64,000 bases of DNA, from NCBI GenBank assembly GCA_000711775.1, contig ARYC01001466.1, positions 1 through 64,000 on the forward strand. The letters are read 5' to 3'. Below, in pieces: positions 22,501-35,032 of this stretch (position 1 is its first letter; each line of letters starts with the position of its first letter). Origin of the DNA: Oxytricha trifallax. Taxonomy: Eukaryota > Ciliophora > Spirotrichea > Sporadotrichida > Oxytrichidae. The position numbers were made by a program, and so were the translations under genes. The notes under the pieces were generated by a model that saw only the letters and a list, made by a program, of their open reading frames with translations, searched no databases and was not told the origin of the DNA.

Positions 22501-25500
22501 TTTTCTTTCCAGGTGTCAATAAGAGGTTCCCATCCAAGATGAATAGGTTCCAAGTAAACCATACCGCATCTAGATACAGTAGCAGGTGAGGCGACTCTAA
22601 GATCTTGAACCTCGAACATCATAGTACAAGTCTCTGGCATCTTGATTCTTTGACCATTAGCCAAGCACAACATTTTGTTATCGTCAAGCACAGTGTTCAT
22701 GTTTTCGATCCAAAGAGCATCAACTGGACCGTCAAAGTTAATCCAACGTTTTTAGTCTGGCTTATCTCCCTCTAGTGCTTAAACTGCGTCCTTCACTAGT
22801 TTTGAAACTAAACCCTCTGTCCATTCATTGGTGTAAATGTTATAATAAAGTACTAACTTTTCTTGAATTAATTAAGTTAGATGTTGAGTTTTAGTATTAT
22901 TATAGTTTCTCCAAAGAGTTCTCCCATAGTAACTGATTTAGGATTCAAGGTGTCAATATGAACACTCTTGTACCAAGGATCCTTGTGCCCTTCGTGTGCT
23001 AATTGAGCTAAGGCCTTAGCTAATACTTTACAGCAAGTGGTTTTACCAGTACCAGTTAAACCAACCAACATGACTCCATGTCTGACCATCATCTTTATAA
23101 GTACTAATTATAAGATCTAATCTCAATAAATAGAATATTTATAAATTTCCTCAATTTTTAAATTAGAAGGCATTTAATGTAAAATCATAGTCTCGAGTAA
23201 TTGAATAATCGGCTAGCAGGTAGAACACACCCCCCCCATAATGTACTGTTTTCTTTTTGTAGTCTTGTAGAGTTTTTGACGCTGAACAAGAGTGTCAGAA
23301 GCGCCTTTTGCTTGCGAGCAATAGTTTTCGAGCTAGGACCAAAATTAAATTCATTTTTATACATAAAAACATCATAAAAATAGTCAAAAACTTTTTATAT
23401 TTTTTATATCTATATATAATAAAAATCATTATTTGGGTGATTTTGTCAAATTCTGAATAATAAAATAATTATTGAGGATATGATTTGGAAAGCATCCATT
23501 TTTGTTCATATTTTATAATTTTAGGATTAATTTTACATTTCTTGACAAAAATGGATGCTTTCCAAATCATATCCTCAATAATTATTTTATTATTCAGAAT
23601 TTGACAAAATCACCCAAATAATGATTTATATTATATATAGATACAAAAAAACAAAAAGTTTTTGACTATTTTTATGATGTTTTTATGTATAAAAATGAAT
23701 TTAATTTTGGTCCTAGCTCGAAAACTATTGCTCGCAAGCAAAAGGCGCTTCTGACACTCTTGTTCAGCGTCAAAAACTCTACAAGACTACAAAAAGAAAA
23801 CAGTACATTATGGGGGGGGTGTGTTCTACCTGGTAACCGAATAATCTTCTTGACATATTAAACATTTAAAAATAGTATATAAAAATGATATTTGGGTGGA
23901 ACTTGATATTTCTTAACTCTAAGTTAGTTTTCAATAGCAATCTGGAGTTGACCATAATCGATGAAAGGTACAAAGACACCTGGGAAGAGATCATTAACAA
24001 TACCTTCAAATAGTGGAAGATCATGCTCCAAGAACTTAGGTACATTAGAATCTCTCATGGCTCTAATAAGCACGATGTTTTCCTCGGTGTCTGGGAACTT
24101 TCTTCTCAAGGAACCTGCCATAACCAAGACTGACTTCACAGCTCTCATACCGAAATCATAATGATCTTGCTTGGAAAGTTGCTCTGAAGAAAGCTTGTAA
24201 AGCTAGACCATCTTTCTGGCTAATTCATCAGCAGTTTCAAAACCTTCAGAGAATAGAATGATTTAAGCGATAAGTCTGTAATCGGGGATCATCATAGATA
24301 TTGGTCTGAAGAGAGATTTAAGGTTATCTGGAAGTTCGGTACGACCAGCATAACCTGGGTTCATAGTGATGAAAACTCCAAATCTCAAGTTAAGTGGAAT
24401 GATTTTCTCATTGAATTCGAATTCTGTCTTCTTGGCTCTAACAGCTGATTGAATAGTCAAGATTTGTTGAGCAATAACTGATAGCACTTCGATATCGATT
24501 CTGTTGAACTCATCGAAGCAAGCCCAAGCACCACCTTGAGAAAGTCCAGAGAAGAATCTTCCCATCATCTTGAAATCCAAACCATCAGAGCAGTTGAAGA
24601 CCACACATTGAATAGCAAGTGCTTTGGCGAGATCCTTTGTTGTTTCGGTTTTACCAGTACCGGCTGGACCTTGTGGGTTACCACCATAATTTAGATGCAA
24701 TAAAAACTCGAAAAATTTTTTGTAAATAATTTTAGGATAAATTTCATACAATTATGATCATAAGAGAAAACAAGGCTTTTAAATTAAAAATTTTTTGTTC
24801 TAGGGCCATTTAATTTATCTTAGGAATCAACTTAAATGATATTTTATGTATTGATTAAAGATTTACATATTTACAATTTAGCATAATAAATCATTGAATT
24901 GTTATTCCTACAGGAAATTTTATTGTATAATGGAGATATAATAAACTATAAAAGCATTAAATTATTTATTCCAAATGTTTTAATTTTAGTTATAATTACT
25001 CTTCAATTATCCTATGGAGTTAACATTAAATTTTAATTATTTTATAGCTGCATTTCAAATTAATCAGAATTTTATTTTTATTGATTTCTTAATTATTAAA
25101 CTTGGTCTCTCTCAAATTGATTGTCTAATTCATTCTTGATTGGTCCTATGCATTAATGATTAAGACATAGTAAGAAAAATAGTTTTACAATTTGATGAGT
25201 AGTTTTATTATTGGCTTGGTGGGATTTTGTTAATTATTTCATTGTGTGAGGTAATACTAACACAATTAAGAACTGGTGAATTGCTGCTACACATTTTATA
25301 TTTTACTTAATTCTTAAAGAATACCCTTTAGAAAGTCTTGAATAAAATGTACTACAGTAATAGAAATAATTGAATATTTAAATTGATTATAAGAATATCT
25401 AGCATTATAAAAAAGTAAAATATATAATGAACAAGCGTTTTAAATAAAATATTTTATAAAATTAAGTTTAATTGTCAATAATTATATATATATAAAAATC

Positions 25501-28500
25501 AATGATCTGGGTAAACTTGGATACCCTAGATAATATTCCTATGAATATTAAAATAAATTTTGTGATGATTTGTCTCCTGATCTTCTTTCTTCTTCTGATC
25601 CTTAATATCTTACTTCTATGGTTTCTAAAAATATTAATTAAGATATGAAAATAAAAGGAAAAAAAAATTTATTACCTTTTTTTGTCACAAGACCAAGTTT
25701 TACTATAGGATCACTTCCATTTGCATCTTATGGCTAAGATATTTAATCACATTTAGATTGTAAGTAGCCCATAATATGTTTTTAAATAAATTTAATACAT
25801 AAACTAGTAATTGAAATGACTATAATTTGAAATATTAAATATTTAAATTGATAAAAACTATTTTGCTTATAAATCAATAAACTCATATATTATAGATTGA
25901 AATAAAAATGATTTATATCATTTTTATAAGAGTAAAGGAAAGTTTAATTAATCCACTTTTATTAAAATTAATTTTTTATAATAAACTTATATAAAATCAA
26001 ATCAAAGTCCTATTCTTGAGAGTTTTTAATGCACCAGTGAGTGTCATGTAACATTTATCAGTTAAGGGAGTGATAACCAAACGTGGTCCATTACCCAAAT
26101 ATTCATAACCATAAGCGAATCTGGTGTTGGTCTATCTAGCGAAACAATCATCCTTCTCTTCTTCTTGTTCCCAATAATATCTTAATTATCTTGTCCATTC
26201 GAAGTCATTGACACTTTCTACTCTGGCTTTGATCATTTGTTTGACTACATCTCTAGCGTGGATGTCTATAACGATAAGGGCACCCATGACGGATCTTTCT
26301 AATCTATTGAGTTGACCTCTGACTAACTCAACCATCTTGTTGATTTGCAAGATTGAGAAGTTTAGGAATTCTTCCAAAGCTTTTTTGTTTTTACCTCTCA
26401 TTATTTCAGCTAGGGCTTCAGTAACTCCAATAGTCCATTTAACTTGATTAAATATTGAATTGATTCTATAGTCTGTATATTTATACACAATTCTTGATCT
26501 ATAGTGATAACAGGTTGAGCTGGGTAGTTAAATAACCATTCATTTCTCTCAATTCCATTCACAGGGTATTCTACAAGTGATTTTTTAGTGGTGTCATACA
26601 ATGACTTGACCATCATTTTCTCAATATTCATCAACCAGAACTCAACATTTCCCTCTGCAAAAACGGATTCAGAGAATTCAACATATTCACTCTCTGCAGA
26701 CCACATACCTATTATCTCTTTACTACCTTTTTCGTTCTTGAATTCAATCTTCATGATGTTATCGAAACATTTACGTAGATGAGGTTGTACGGCATGTGCA
26801 TTACGTGTTTGTGACAGAATTTCAAGCAGTTCATCGTTTGACAAGAAATAGAATCTTGGGAAAGCAGCACGTTTAGTCTCCAAATAGTCCTCGAGTGATT
26901 TTTGAATGTCTTCCAATGTCTTGTTTGCGTTTTGGAACTTAGAAAGAAGTGCATCACTACTGCAAGCGTCTAAAATAAGTGAAGTCTTCTTAGTTCTCAT
27001 CATAACATCTCTCCAGAATTTATCAACTTACTGGAAGAGTTTGGCTTCATTAGGCAGTTACTTTTGGATATCCTCAGCGTTGAAGATGTTTTCAAGATAC
27101 ATCCAATTGCAAAAATTAAAAACCTCAATAAAAAAACTGAATTTCTAAATACTATTTATAAAATCCATTATCTTTGGAAGGTAAGCCATTCATCAATAAC
27201 ATCACCAATATAGCCTAACTTTTTCTCCCATTCTTCAACTTGAGTTCTGATCTCAGTGACGTGCTTGCTGCCCATCATGGTACCGATACTCATCTGATTA
27301 TCTTCAAGTTAAGTAATGGTGTCTTCGATATCTGTGATGATAAATCTATCCTTTGTGTCTCTGTAGTTCATCACAACGAATTTAAAGATATGTAAGATAG
27401 TTCATTTAATTTTTACTTAAAAATATAAAAATCAAATTGAATTGGGTTTCTTTCCAGATTGCAATAATATCGTTTAAGGTTTGCTCAATGGTTGCTTCAC
27501 CAGATGCCATAGCTGAAATTTCCTCAATTTTCTCAAAATGTTGATCAATTCCTTCTGATAGAATTTTGAGTCGTGAGAATACTTATAACTCATCATAAAA
27601 CTAAAAATAATGATAGAAGTTGCTGGAATGAGAATTATCTAAGATTAGTAGGAGGTGCACCTTCAAGTAATCCAAAGATCTTATTCCAATGTCTTGGCAA
27701 CATATTTTTGTTTCCAAGTGCACTAATCAAATTGCAGTGCTATGACACCATCTTAACCTCAGTTTGTAGCTACTCAAGCACCTCATCCTTCTAGTCTCTG
27801 GGCAGTTAAGTTTTCAAGAGTAAGTTGTCCTTTTCGTATTCTTTGACGGTGTTAACTATTTCTTAAGCATCTAGGTCCACGAAGAAGTCGTAGTACCAGT
27901 GACGAGAGAGATCAGCGAACTTCTCACGGTTCTTCCAGAGTTTATGTCTGATATCGAATTTCTTGTTGAAGTCATCCATCTCCTTGATTGCTGATGGTAA
28001 GTACATATAAATACTATACAAGAATTAGACATTGATATTCGAAGGGTTTTAATTTTTACATTAACTTAAATATAAAAATTAATATAAAGTCAAACTAACA
28101 TGCTCATATAATAGCATGTTTAACAATAATTAAACTATAGTTTATTTAAATTTAAAAAAAACATTTCTTTTATACGAATTTAAAAATATGACTGATTATT
28201 TTTGTGATGGATTGATCTCTAGGATCTCTTGATAAGACTTGTAAGTATTAAGTCTCTTGCCTGAATCATCAAACTTCTTCTTGATCTTGCTCAACTCCTC
28301 AAGTGCAGTGTTAAATGGTGTGCTCTTGCTCATCAAGTTCTCAGACTGAATCTTATCAATGTGCGAAATGATCTTCTCCTTCTCGTCGTTGATCTTCTTG
28401 TCGAGGTCTTCGACGTTTTGCTCTTTCTGCTCGGCTATTTGGCCTTCTGCTGTTGCTATGAGATTTTCTACCTCGGTGATACTTGAAACTATGGTCTCGA

Positions 28501-31500
28501 GCTTTTGAAGAAGGACTTGATGAGATGCGTTGAAGTGTTGCTCAATAATAGTAAAATATATTTAAGAGTGAACTTTAATTAGAGTGATTATATCAGATGG
28601 TGCATTGCGAATAACTTTTTAATATTAGCAAAGTTGCTCATCCTTGGACTTGTAACGTCTTAGTACAACATTCATTTCTTCAAGTTTCTTTTTCTCATCT
28701 ACTAAGTTAAATAACTGAATAAAATTTCTGAAAATCTACTTTACATAATTTTATAAGGTAAAATAAGTTGTCCTTTTGATTCTTGCACATCTTCAAGCTA
28801 TGAACATAATCAACATAAGTAGCAAGTGGGAACTGTGGCTTAGACAGAGTGATTCTTATTCTCTCAAACCCCTTAATGATATCTTTGGATTTTTAGTCAG
28901 CCAAGTCGAAAAGATACTGCTTGATGTTTGTCTGCTCATCTTTCACTCTCTTGGCTAGTCTATCTCTCAACTTTTTACCTTAAATGTTTATGAAACCTTG
29001 CAAATAACCAGTTTTAATGTTCTTTGTAATACTTTGATCCCATTTCTGAAGTCTTTCTAACCATGATCTAATGGTCTCTAAGTCACTGTTTTATTGTTTG
29101 TATTCTTCGAAATCGAAAGTTTGGTCGAAATCGTTGACGTCACGGCAGTTCTCGATTTTTGTTACATCAGTCTGTAGATCTTTGAAATCTTGGTCGATCT
29201 TTTGTTGAATTGCTTCTTTTGAGGCCAGGTATTTGAAAGATGTCTCAACGATCTCATATATAGATTATTAAGGATAAATAGCATTAATAGTTAAAGGAGG
29301 ATTCATATAACGATAAAACCATAATAATATTGATGAATAAAGTAAATCTGTCTGAATTTAGGACCTGAGTCAGAGATCAACCCTTAGATGAATTGATTGA
29401 AGTTTGGATGAGTAATTACTCTAACCACTTCAGCAGTGACTCCTAACATATCCTGAAGAATCTTGTCAAACTATGTGAAGAATTCGTTCTTTGTTGGATT
29501 GTATGATAACCCATTTTCCTTGGTATAAAAATCTTCATAATTATAAGCTATAAATTAATTTTCTTCAAATATATCCAGATCTTGTTCATATATAATGGTA
29601 TCATAAGAGACAGTGGTTTGAATGTTGTACTTCTTTGTATTGCTCATCTCAAACAATATCAAATCTGCACATTATATAACATAAAGATTAATATTTTGCA
29701 CTTTCTTAGTTGATCTTAACTTGTGTTTCAACAACCATGTAGTCAACAAGTCTGATAAAAGTACCCAAACTGTGGTAATTTCTCTTGGCTAGTCTTAACA
29801 CTCTAGACTTTAATTCGTCTTCCTGCTTCTGTAGCACCATAGATTTATCATTTACTAATATATATAAATTTTTTCCATTTCATATGAAGTACTTCTGAAT
29901 GAATCTTTAGAAAAACTGTATGCATATCTTTCATTTTAAATATTGAGAATATTTTAATTTTCGATAATGAATCTCTTTATTTCCAAATTCTAATGATAAA
30001 TTTTATAAAAGTTTAAATGGGCTGCAACCAATCATTCTCTACTTCAACAAATGCTTTCAATACCACTTACGTTAAATCAGAACCTCCCACAAATATCTAC
30101 GGAAAAACTGCAAAAATGGTAGCTTTCTAACTACTTAGACTATAAAACTTTTAAATATCTTTTAATTTTAGGCCCCGTTTGACAATGAAGATGACACAGG
30201 AACGATGAACAAAAAAGTGACAATGATAATAAATAAAAATAAAATGCCAATAATAAATAAATATCTGATCAGAAGATGATTAACAGCATCAACCCGCAGG
30301 ATAATTGATAATTAATTAAGCGTTAAACTATAAATAATTAATGTAATAAGATAAGTACACATTTTGCTGTGTAAATTTATTACACACCTTTTGAGAAAGA
30401 ATTATTATATATATTTATATATATATTAAAGTTAAAACGGCTGAGGTCATTAAGTTAAAGATAAATTTTTATTTAGAAAATCAGAAAAATACTGATAATT
30501 CAATAAATTTCCTGGATTGTGATTTTTCTTACTGAACTTTAAATGTCTTAACTTTTATATTCATTACGAAACAATAAAATCTGTTAAATTTAGATTTGCT
30601 TGAATGTTTTAAAATATATTTTACAGTAATATATTAGATCCGAGCATATATATCCAATAATGAAACCATTTTTTTTATTCTATAGATAAATTCATAATTA
30701 TTTGAAAAATTTTTATGTGAAATTCATTTTTAACTAATTTCCTTAGAAATAATTATTGGAGATACTTAATAAGCGAAAAAATAAAGTTATCGAGATATTT
30801 ACGATTTTATAAACATTTAATAAATGAAACACTTCTAATAGGGTAAAAAGACCTCTGTTCAGTATCATATTATATTATTAGGAGAACATTTTTTGTAATT
30901 TTATTTTTACCTTTATTGATGAGTGATATTTTAACTTATGAATACTAGTGTAATAATTAATACAATCTTAAAAGTTTAATTTAAATTTTTACATTGTAAT
31001 ATATATTTAATTATTGAAATTTGAAAATGTAAACTTTTTTAATTTAAGTATTGAATAATTCATTATATTAAATTTTGAAATTTTAAATAGTTATTTTTAA
31101 AATACTCTTATCTTATTATTAAACAGTCTAGTAAATATAATTCTCTCTAATCGACTTATTTATTTTAAGTTATCGTTATTTCCTTATCAATAATTTCACA
31201 ATAAATAAAATAGTTATAAAAAGATAGATTTATTCTTAGTCTATTGACCCATCTTGGAGTGTTCGAGATCCTCTTCTTCTCTTAGAGTTCTGCTGTCTCC
31301 AACTAATTGGACTAGAACATCTAGCTTCTTAATGATTTCCTCGACTTTATCGTTGTAGTGAATTTATAAATAATGTAATAAAATATTAAATAAGTTTTTA
31401 TTTATTCAAACTAATTAGTGCTATTTGACCATTTCTCTGTCATTCTTTTATTCTCTAAAGAAGTCCTCAAGTTCAAATTGCTTCTGAGTAACTTTAGGGA

Positions 31501-33132
31501 CTATGAAAGTTTACAATGATTTCATTTCAAACAAAGTTTAATTAAGTTTTGTAATTTCCCATTTCAATTTACGTTTTATATTATAATTTAAAAGTCTTGT
31601 TAATGTCCATGTAAGATGAGAGGAAAGCAGGTCTGGAGAAAATCAAGTTTCTAGCGAGGTTTTATCTGGTACGATTGTACATTTTAAAGCGAACATTGCC
31701 CTTCCATGAGTTGAACACCTTGCCAATTAGGTAATGCTTGAAGAATTTCATAGAGGTCAGTACATTGAACATGGTGGATTGTTGCATCCAGTCGCTTAGA
31801 GAGAAGAATTCGGTTGGCACAATGTCTTGTTTTTGAATTTTCTTGTGTTTATCTGGGCAAATGTGCACAACACCTTGAGCTGAAATTGTGAAGTAGTCGT
31901 CTCTCAAAGCTTTCTCATCAATCTAACAATTGAAGTATAAAATAAAGAAAGTTTAACCATAAATCTGAACTACGAGATCGTAGGGTCTGAACAAATGAGG
32001 AGGTACAGGGGCTCTATTGCAATTCAAGAACTTAATAGGGGTACTGTTTCCATGTTGAGCAAAGAAAGAGATTGCTTGCTCACCAGACTTAATTTTAATG
32101 AGCATCTCGTAAATTGGTGTTCCCTTTCTAATGAAGTTTGCGGTTCTAGCTTGCATGGCTTTAATAATTACAAATAAATGCATAAATTATTGAATTGGAG
32201 ATATAATTCTATCACAGTAATAAAAAAAATAACTTTGTTCTTAGACTCATCCTCATTATTTTCTATGACTTATCTAAACTCATCAAATGTAAGAGATTAG
32301 TTATTTGGGTCTTCTTCTTCCTATAAATAATTTATTAGAATACGTTGATTGATAATTTATGATTTAATAAAGAGAGTCCCTTAAATAAATTTTAAATTTG
32401 ATAAGTTTTAATATATTTGAAAAAGAGGGGGTATGCAATTGATGAAATCAAGATACTATTTTGAAATATTTTGAAATATTCCAAACACATTAAATCCCTT
32501 GACATATAGTAAAAGCGCAAACTTACTCCATAACCGTCCATGTCAGCGTTCATTTCTTCGTCCATTTCATCGACTTGACCCATTCCCATTTCTTCGTCCA
32601 TTTCGTCGATTGGATGCTCCTCATCATAGGAGCCTTAAAGCCTTCTCTTGTCTGATTGGCTTCTTTACTAAATAGGGGGAAGCTGGGTGGAATTTATAAC
32701 TCCCGAAGACATTCTCTGGTTCTAGCCGTGCTTAGGCACAGACTATTGCTGGTTGGCTAAGATTTTAAATGGCATGTAACTTATTAAAATATAAAGTATG
32801 TATTGAAATAGATTGGTAGAGAGTACTCAGCGAGCTCAACATCGGCATTGAAATGATAGAGACTCTTGTAGTAAGATCTATCTTGCTTTGATGATGAAGC
32901 AGCTCCCATAGCGAACACGTTTGAAGAATATATATATATTGATGGTATATCTCATTCATAATATATCCTTAAGTTAGTAATTTAAAATTTAAGTAAATGC
33001 CCATTCAATCCAGGGGCACCAGCACGACCACCTCCCTTGAGAGAGTAGCCAGGTTTGTTCTATAGATAAATATTATTGGTCTGAATAATCAACTAGCAAA
33101 AGTCTTACATTCTAATTAGAATCGTTATTCAT
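16038..33132 (-). CDS. Dynein heavy chain DHC2, start through AAA5 (inverted block of a scrambled gene)
   Basis: Axonemal-type dynein heavy chain motor. It starts at ATG 33132 (MNNDSNQN), with a GTAAG...TATAG intron at 33060-33108, then runs leftward as many coding blocks separated by IESs and small introns to 16038. Domain order on the minus strand: N-terminal tail 33132-31215; tail and linker 29870-25985; AAA1 with P-loop GPAGTGKT near 24660; AAA2 with GLTGTGKT near 23050; AAA3 with GETGVGKS near 21810; AAA4 with GVGGSGRR near 20440; stalk about 19560-17830; AAA5 17830-16470; and the segment [12 protein letters not shown] before AAA6 at 16440-16038. There is no AAA6 or C-terminus on this strand. 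The block ends in pointer GATGCTGTAAC, found again in opposite orientation at 38444. Exact IES borders are mostly unresolved. Confidence 0.93.
19930..20990 (-). CDS. DHC2 AAA4 block
   Basis: [15 protein letters not shown] near 20960, the AAA4 P-loop [18 protein letters not shown] near 20440, [19 protein letters not shown] near 20260 and [15 protein letters not shown] near 19980. The P-loop has Arg where AAA1 has Lys-Thr; most axonemal dyneins have a similarly altered AAA4 loop (GSGRQS). Confidence 0.9.
21115..23095 (-). CDS. DHC2 AAA2-AAA3 blocks
   Basis: AAA2: [19 protein letters not shown] near 23050, [20 protein letters not shown] near 22720 and [16 protein letters not shown] near 22570. 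AAA3: [19 protein letters not shown] near 21810, [11 protein letters not shown] near 21535 and [20 protein letters not shown] near 21290. Blocks are separated by short AT-rich gaps (about 21700-21780 and 22330-22470). Confidence 0.9.
23217..23832. mobile_element. Foldback (MITE-like) palindrome inside a DHC2 IES
   Basis: Two ~288-bp arms (23217-23505 and 23545-23832) are near-perfect reverse complements around a 39-bp loop. The ends read CAGGTAGAACACAC followed by a run of C. There is no open frame of note inside. The element lies in the AT-rich gap between the AAA1 and AAA2 blocks of DHC2, so it should be removed with that IES. The family is unnamed here; a non-autonomous DNA transposon is the likeliest explanation. 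Confidence 0.88.
23885..24695 (-). CDS. DHC2 AAA1 block
   Basis: The main ATPase site: Walker [15 protein letters not shown] near 24660, Walker [10 protein letters not shown] near 24510, [18 protein letters not shown] near 24350 and [10 protein letters not shown] near 24280. All catalytic motifs are intact, so an active motor is expected. The coding run is uninterrupted apart from its ends. Confidence 0.93.
24760..25238. other. AT-rich gap in DHC2
   Basis: Part of the long gap between the linker and AAA1 blocks. No coding signal was recognised apart from the proposed minus-strand gene that begins at 25772. Confidence 0.45.
25239..25772 (-). CDS. Possible small nested gene, Met-Gly N-terminus
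   Basis: Within a DHC2 gap, the minus strand has ATG 25772 ([20 protein letters not shown]), an open frame rich in TAA/TAG Gln codons, then a GTAATA...TTTTTAG intron (about 25632-25675). Exon 2 is polar at first ([17 protein letters not shown]). The frame runs to TGA 25241-25239, but its last ~80 codons are AT-rich and may not be real, so the end is uncertain. Gly2 would allow N-myristoylation. It is unrelated to dynein; no family recognised. Confidence 0.45.
25985..29870 (-). CDS. DHC2 tail and linker blocks
   Basis: Blocks include [19 protein letters not shown] (about 29740), [20 protein letters not shown] (about 29450), [17 protein letters not shown] (about 29050), [12 protein letters not shown] (about 27890), [14 protein letters not shown] (about 27680), [20 protein letters not shown] (about 26840) and [20 protein letters not shown] (about 26100). 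These are the conserved linker motifs leading to AAA1. A gap at 28030-28195 and several shorter ones are AT-rich IESs. Confidence 0.9.
30017..30279 (+). CDS. Small nested gene, MGC N-terminus (~69 aa)
   Basis: On the plus strand inside a 1.3-kb gap of DHC2. ATG 30017 starts [15 protein letters not shown]. Exon 1 (102 bp) ends ATG|GT, the intron is 30119-30171 (ends TTTTAG), and exon 2 (108 bp) ends at TGA 30277-30279; both exons are whole codons. Gly2-Cys3 is a classic myristoylation plus palmitoylation N-terminus, so membrane anchoring is inferred. Exon 2 has a Lys/Asn-rich tail ([18 protein letters not shown]). No family recognised. Confidence 0.65.
30280..31214. other. AT-rich gap in DHC2 (IES)
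   Basis: Very AT-rich sequence between the nested gene and the N-terminal DHC2 blocks, including a short (TA)n tract near 30405-30425. No coding signal recognised. Confidence 0.6.
31215..33132 (-). CDS. DHC2 N-terminal tail blocks
   Basis: Blocks include [14 protein letters not shown] (about 33030), [20 protein letters not shown] (about 32860), an acidic/Met segment [20 protein letters not shown] (about 32580), [38 protein letters not shown] (about 32030), [20 protein letters not shown] (about 31880) and VRFKMYN. The TPIKF and SxxGVVHI motifs are typical of axonemal heavy-chain N-termini. Confidence 0.88.
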
Positions 33133-33390
33133 TCGAATGCTTGTTAGCTTCTAACAATATTCTTTTTCAAAAATTATTTTGATTATAAAATATCACTTAA
33201 TAGATATCCTTATAATAAGAAAGTTTAATCTGTTGGGTAATATATTTTAAGTAAGGAAAGGCGTGCTATCTCAATTTAATTCAAAATTCTTAATCATTTT
33301 TCTATTTTATTACTCACGAGAAATTTGAGAATAGATTTTTATAATATATTCTAGTATGCTAAGAAAGAAAAATAAATGTGCGTTCTTTTT

Positions 33391-33402
33391 ATTGAAGGTA
33401 CC
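33391..33402 (+). repeat. DHC2 pointer, start of terminal block
   Basis: ATTGAAGGTACC, identical to 40040-40051 in the same orientation. The flanking base differs on each side, so the match is exactly 12 bp. The join gives LDKAIEGT-VVMSMELEMMF in frame. Confidence 0.93.
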
Positions 33403-34109
33403 GTCGTCATGTCAATGGAGCTTGAAATGATGTTCAATAACTTCCTTAACAATAAGGTTCCAGAAATGTGGGTAAAAGTCGGTTATCCCTCTCTCAAGCC
33501 AATGTCTTCTTGGGTTATAGATTTGATCTAGAGAGTTGATTTCATGGGTAAATGGTTGTACTAAGGTCCACCAATGACTTACTGGCTTCCAGCTTTCTTC
33601 TTCCCACAGGGTTTCATGACTGCAACTCTACAACAGTACGCTCGTAAAACACAAACTCCCATCGATACTCTTGCTTTCAAGACGCATATTAAGGATTTCT
33701 TTGAAGTAGAAGTTAAAGAGCATCCAGAAGATGGAGTCAATATTCATGGTTTGTTCTTATAAGGAGCTAAATGGGATTTCAAAAAGAAGATGGTTGAGGA
33801 TTCTGATCCTAAAGTACTTACAAAATGGTTAAAATTAATTCACCATTCTATAATGATATTGTTTTTTTCTAATATAAAATACCAATCATTAAGATGCCAG
33901 TGATCTGGCTTGAACCAGTAATTGACAAAGATGTCCCTGAAGAGAAAGTATATTTCTGTCCACTTTACAAGACTAGTGTCCGTGCTGGTGAGCTTTCAAC
34001 AACAGGTCACTCCACAAACTTCGTGCTCTTCTTGCATCTGTCCTCTGAAGTTCCTTAAGATTACTGGATTAGAAGAGGTGCTGCACTTCTCTGTATGACA
34101 GACGATTGA
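33391..34109 (+). CDS. DHC2 terminal block (C-terminal domain end)
   Basis: Last part of DHC2, on the plus strand, only 258 bp beyond the minus-strand DHC2 start codon. It opens in pointer ATTGAAGGTACC (33391-33402), continues [78 protein letters not shown], and ends RRGAALLCMTDD with TGA 34107-34109. One IES lies near 33821-33890 (pointer CAA or ATT; both keep frame). It follows the block at 38444-40051 in the mature gene. Shared motifs with DHC1 3400-4049 confirm the domain. Confidence 0.93.
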
Positions 34110-35032
34110 GATACTGAATTAGTGAAATGAATGAGGCTCTATTTTCATTCATATACTCGACCATATTATCTCTGCTTATAAGTTACTATCCTTAAACTCT
34201 ATTTAAGATCTATTGGGCTTAATGCAAGTTGTCCAAAAGACTCATAAAAAGAAGTAGGAAGTTTCAATTAGAGAAGGATTTATAAATCCAAATAATTTCA
34301 TATATTTACTTATTAAACCAAAACATTCATTTAATTTCATAACAAACCATAAAACCAAATTGTTTTTTTTATCAAATTAATCTTACAAATGAAAAATTGT
34401 ATTTTCAAATTGTTAAGAATTATTATACTTTTATTCAATTTAAACATAATAAAATCATTTTTTTCTTCTTCTAATGTTACTCATAAATTTGAAACTTTCA
34501 ATAATTTCTTCATTTTATGTTTTATTGCTTTCTGTAAAATTATTATAATTTGGCGAGTAATTTTTAATGTTTTAATTTGATAACTTTGAGTTTTGTTTGA
34601 ATCTACTTGTATTTTTGGAGTTTGTATTAGGAGAATCATTTATAAATTTATGACTTTACTATTTTAATTGAAATAAACTTTTTTAAACTTTCTTAGAGAT
34701 AAGTTATGAAAAGAATATTATCCTTTATATACAAAATTTTTATATTTTAAGTCATTTAAACTGTAGCTCATACCACCTTAATCATCAATGAGGAAAATAT
34801 TCTGCTATTATTAATTAAACTCCTAATTAATTCTCTGATTAGGTATTTATGAATCATTTTAAAAAGCATTTGTTTCTATCGACATTTATTGCAGGGTTGG
34901 TTGAAAATTTTAATGTTAAGGATAAACTAAGTTATCATTAATTTTTAAGTTATTAATAAGATGTTTTATTTCCAGGTCTGAATCTTATTCATTTTTATTT
35001 TAAAAATGGCAATAAAATTATATAAAATAAAA
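34110..35032. other. AT-rich spacer
   Basis: Between the DHC2 end and the convergent coiled-coil gene that stops at 35033. Strongly AT-rich; no convincing frame or RNA gene. Confidence 0.55.

Noticed and set aside
23924-27794. Plus-strand open frames opposite the dynein AAA1 and linker segments
   Set aside because: They are antisense shadows of strongly conserved minus-strand dynein coding and resemble no protein.
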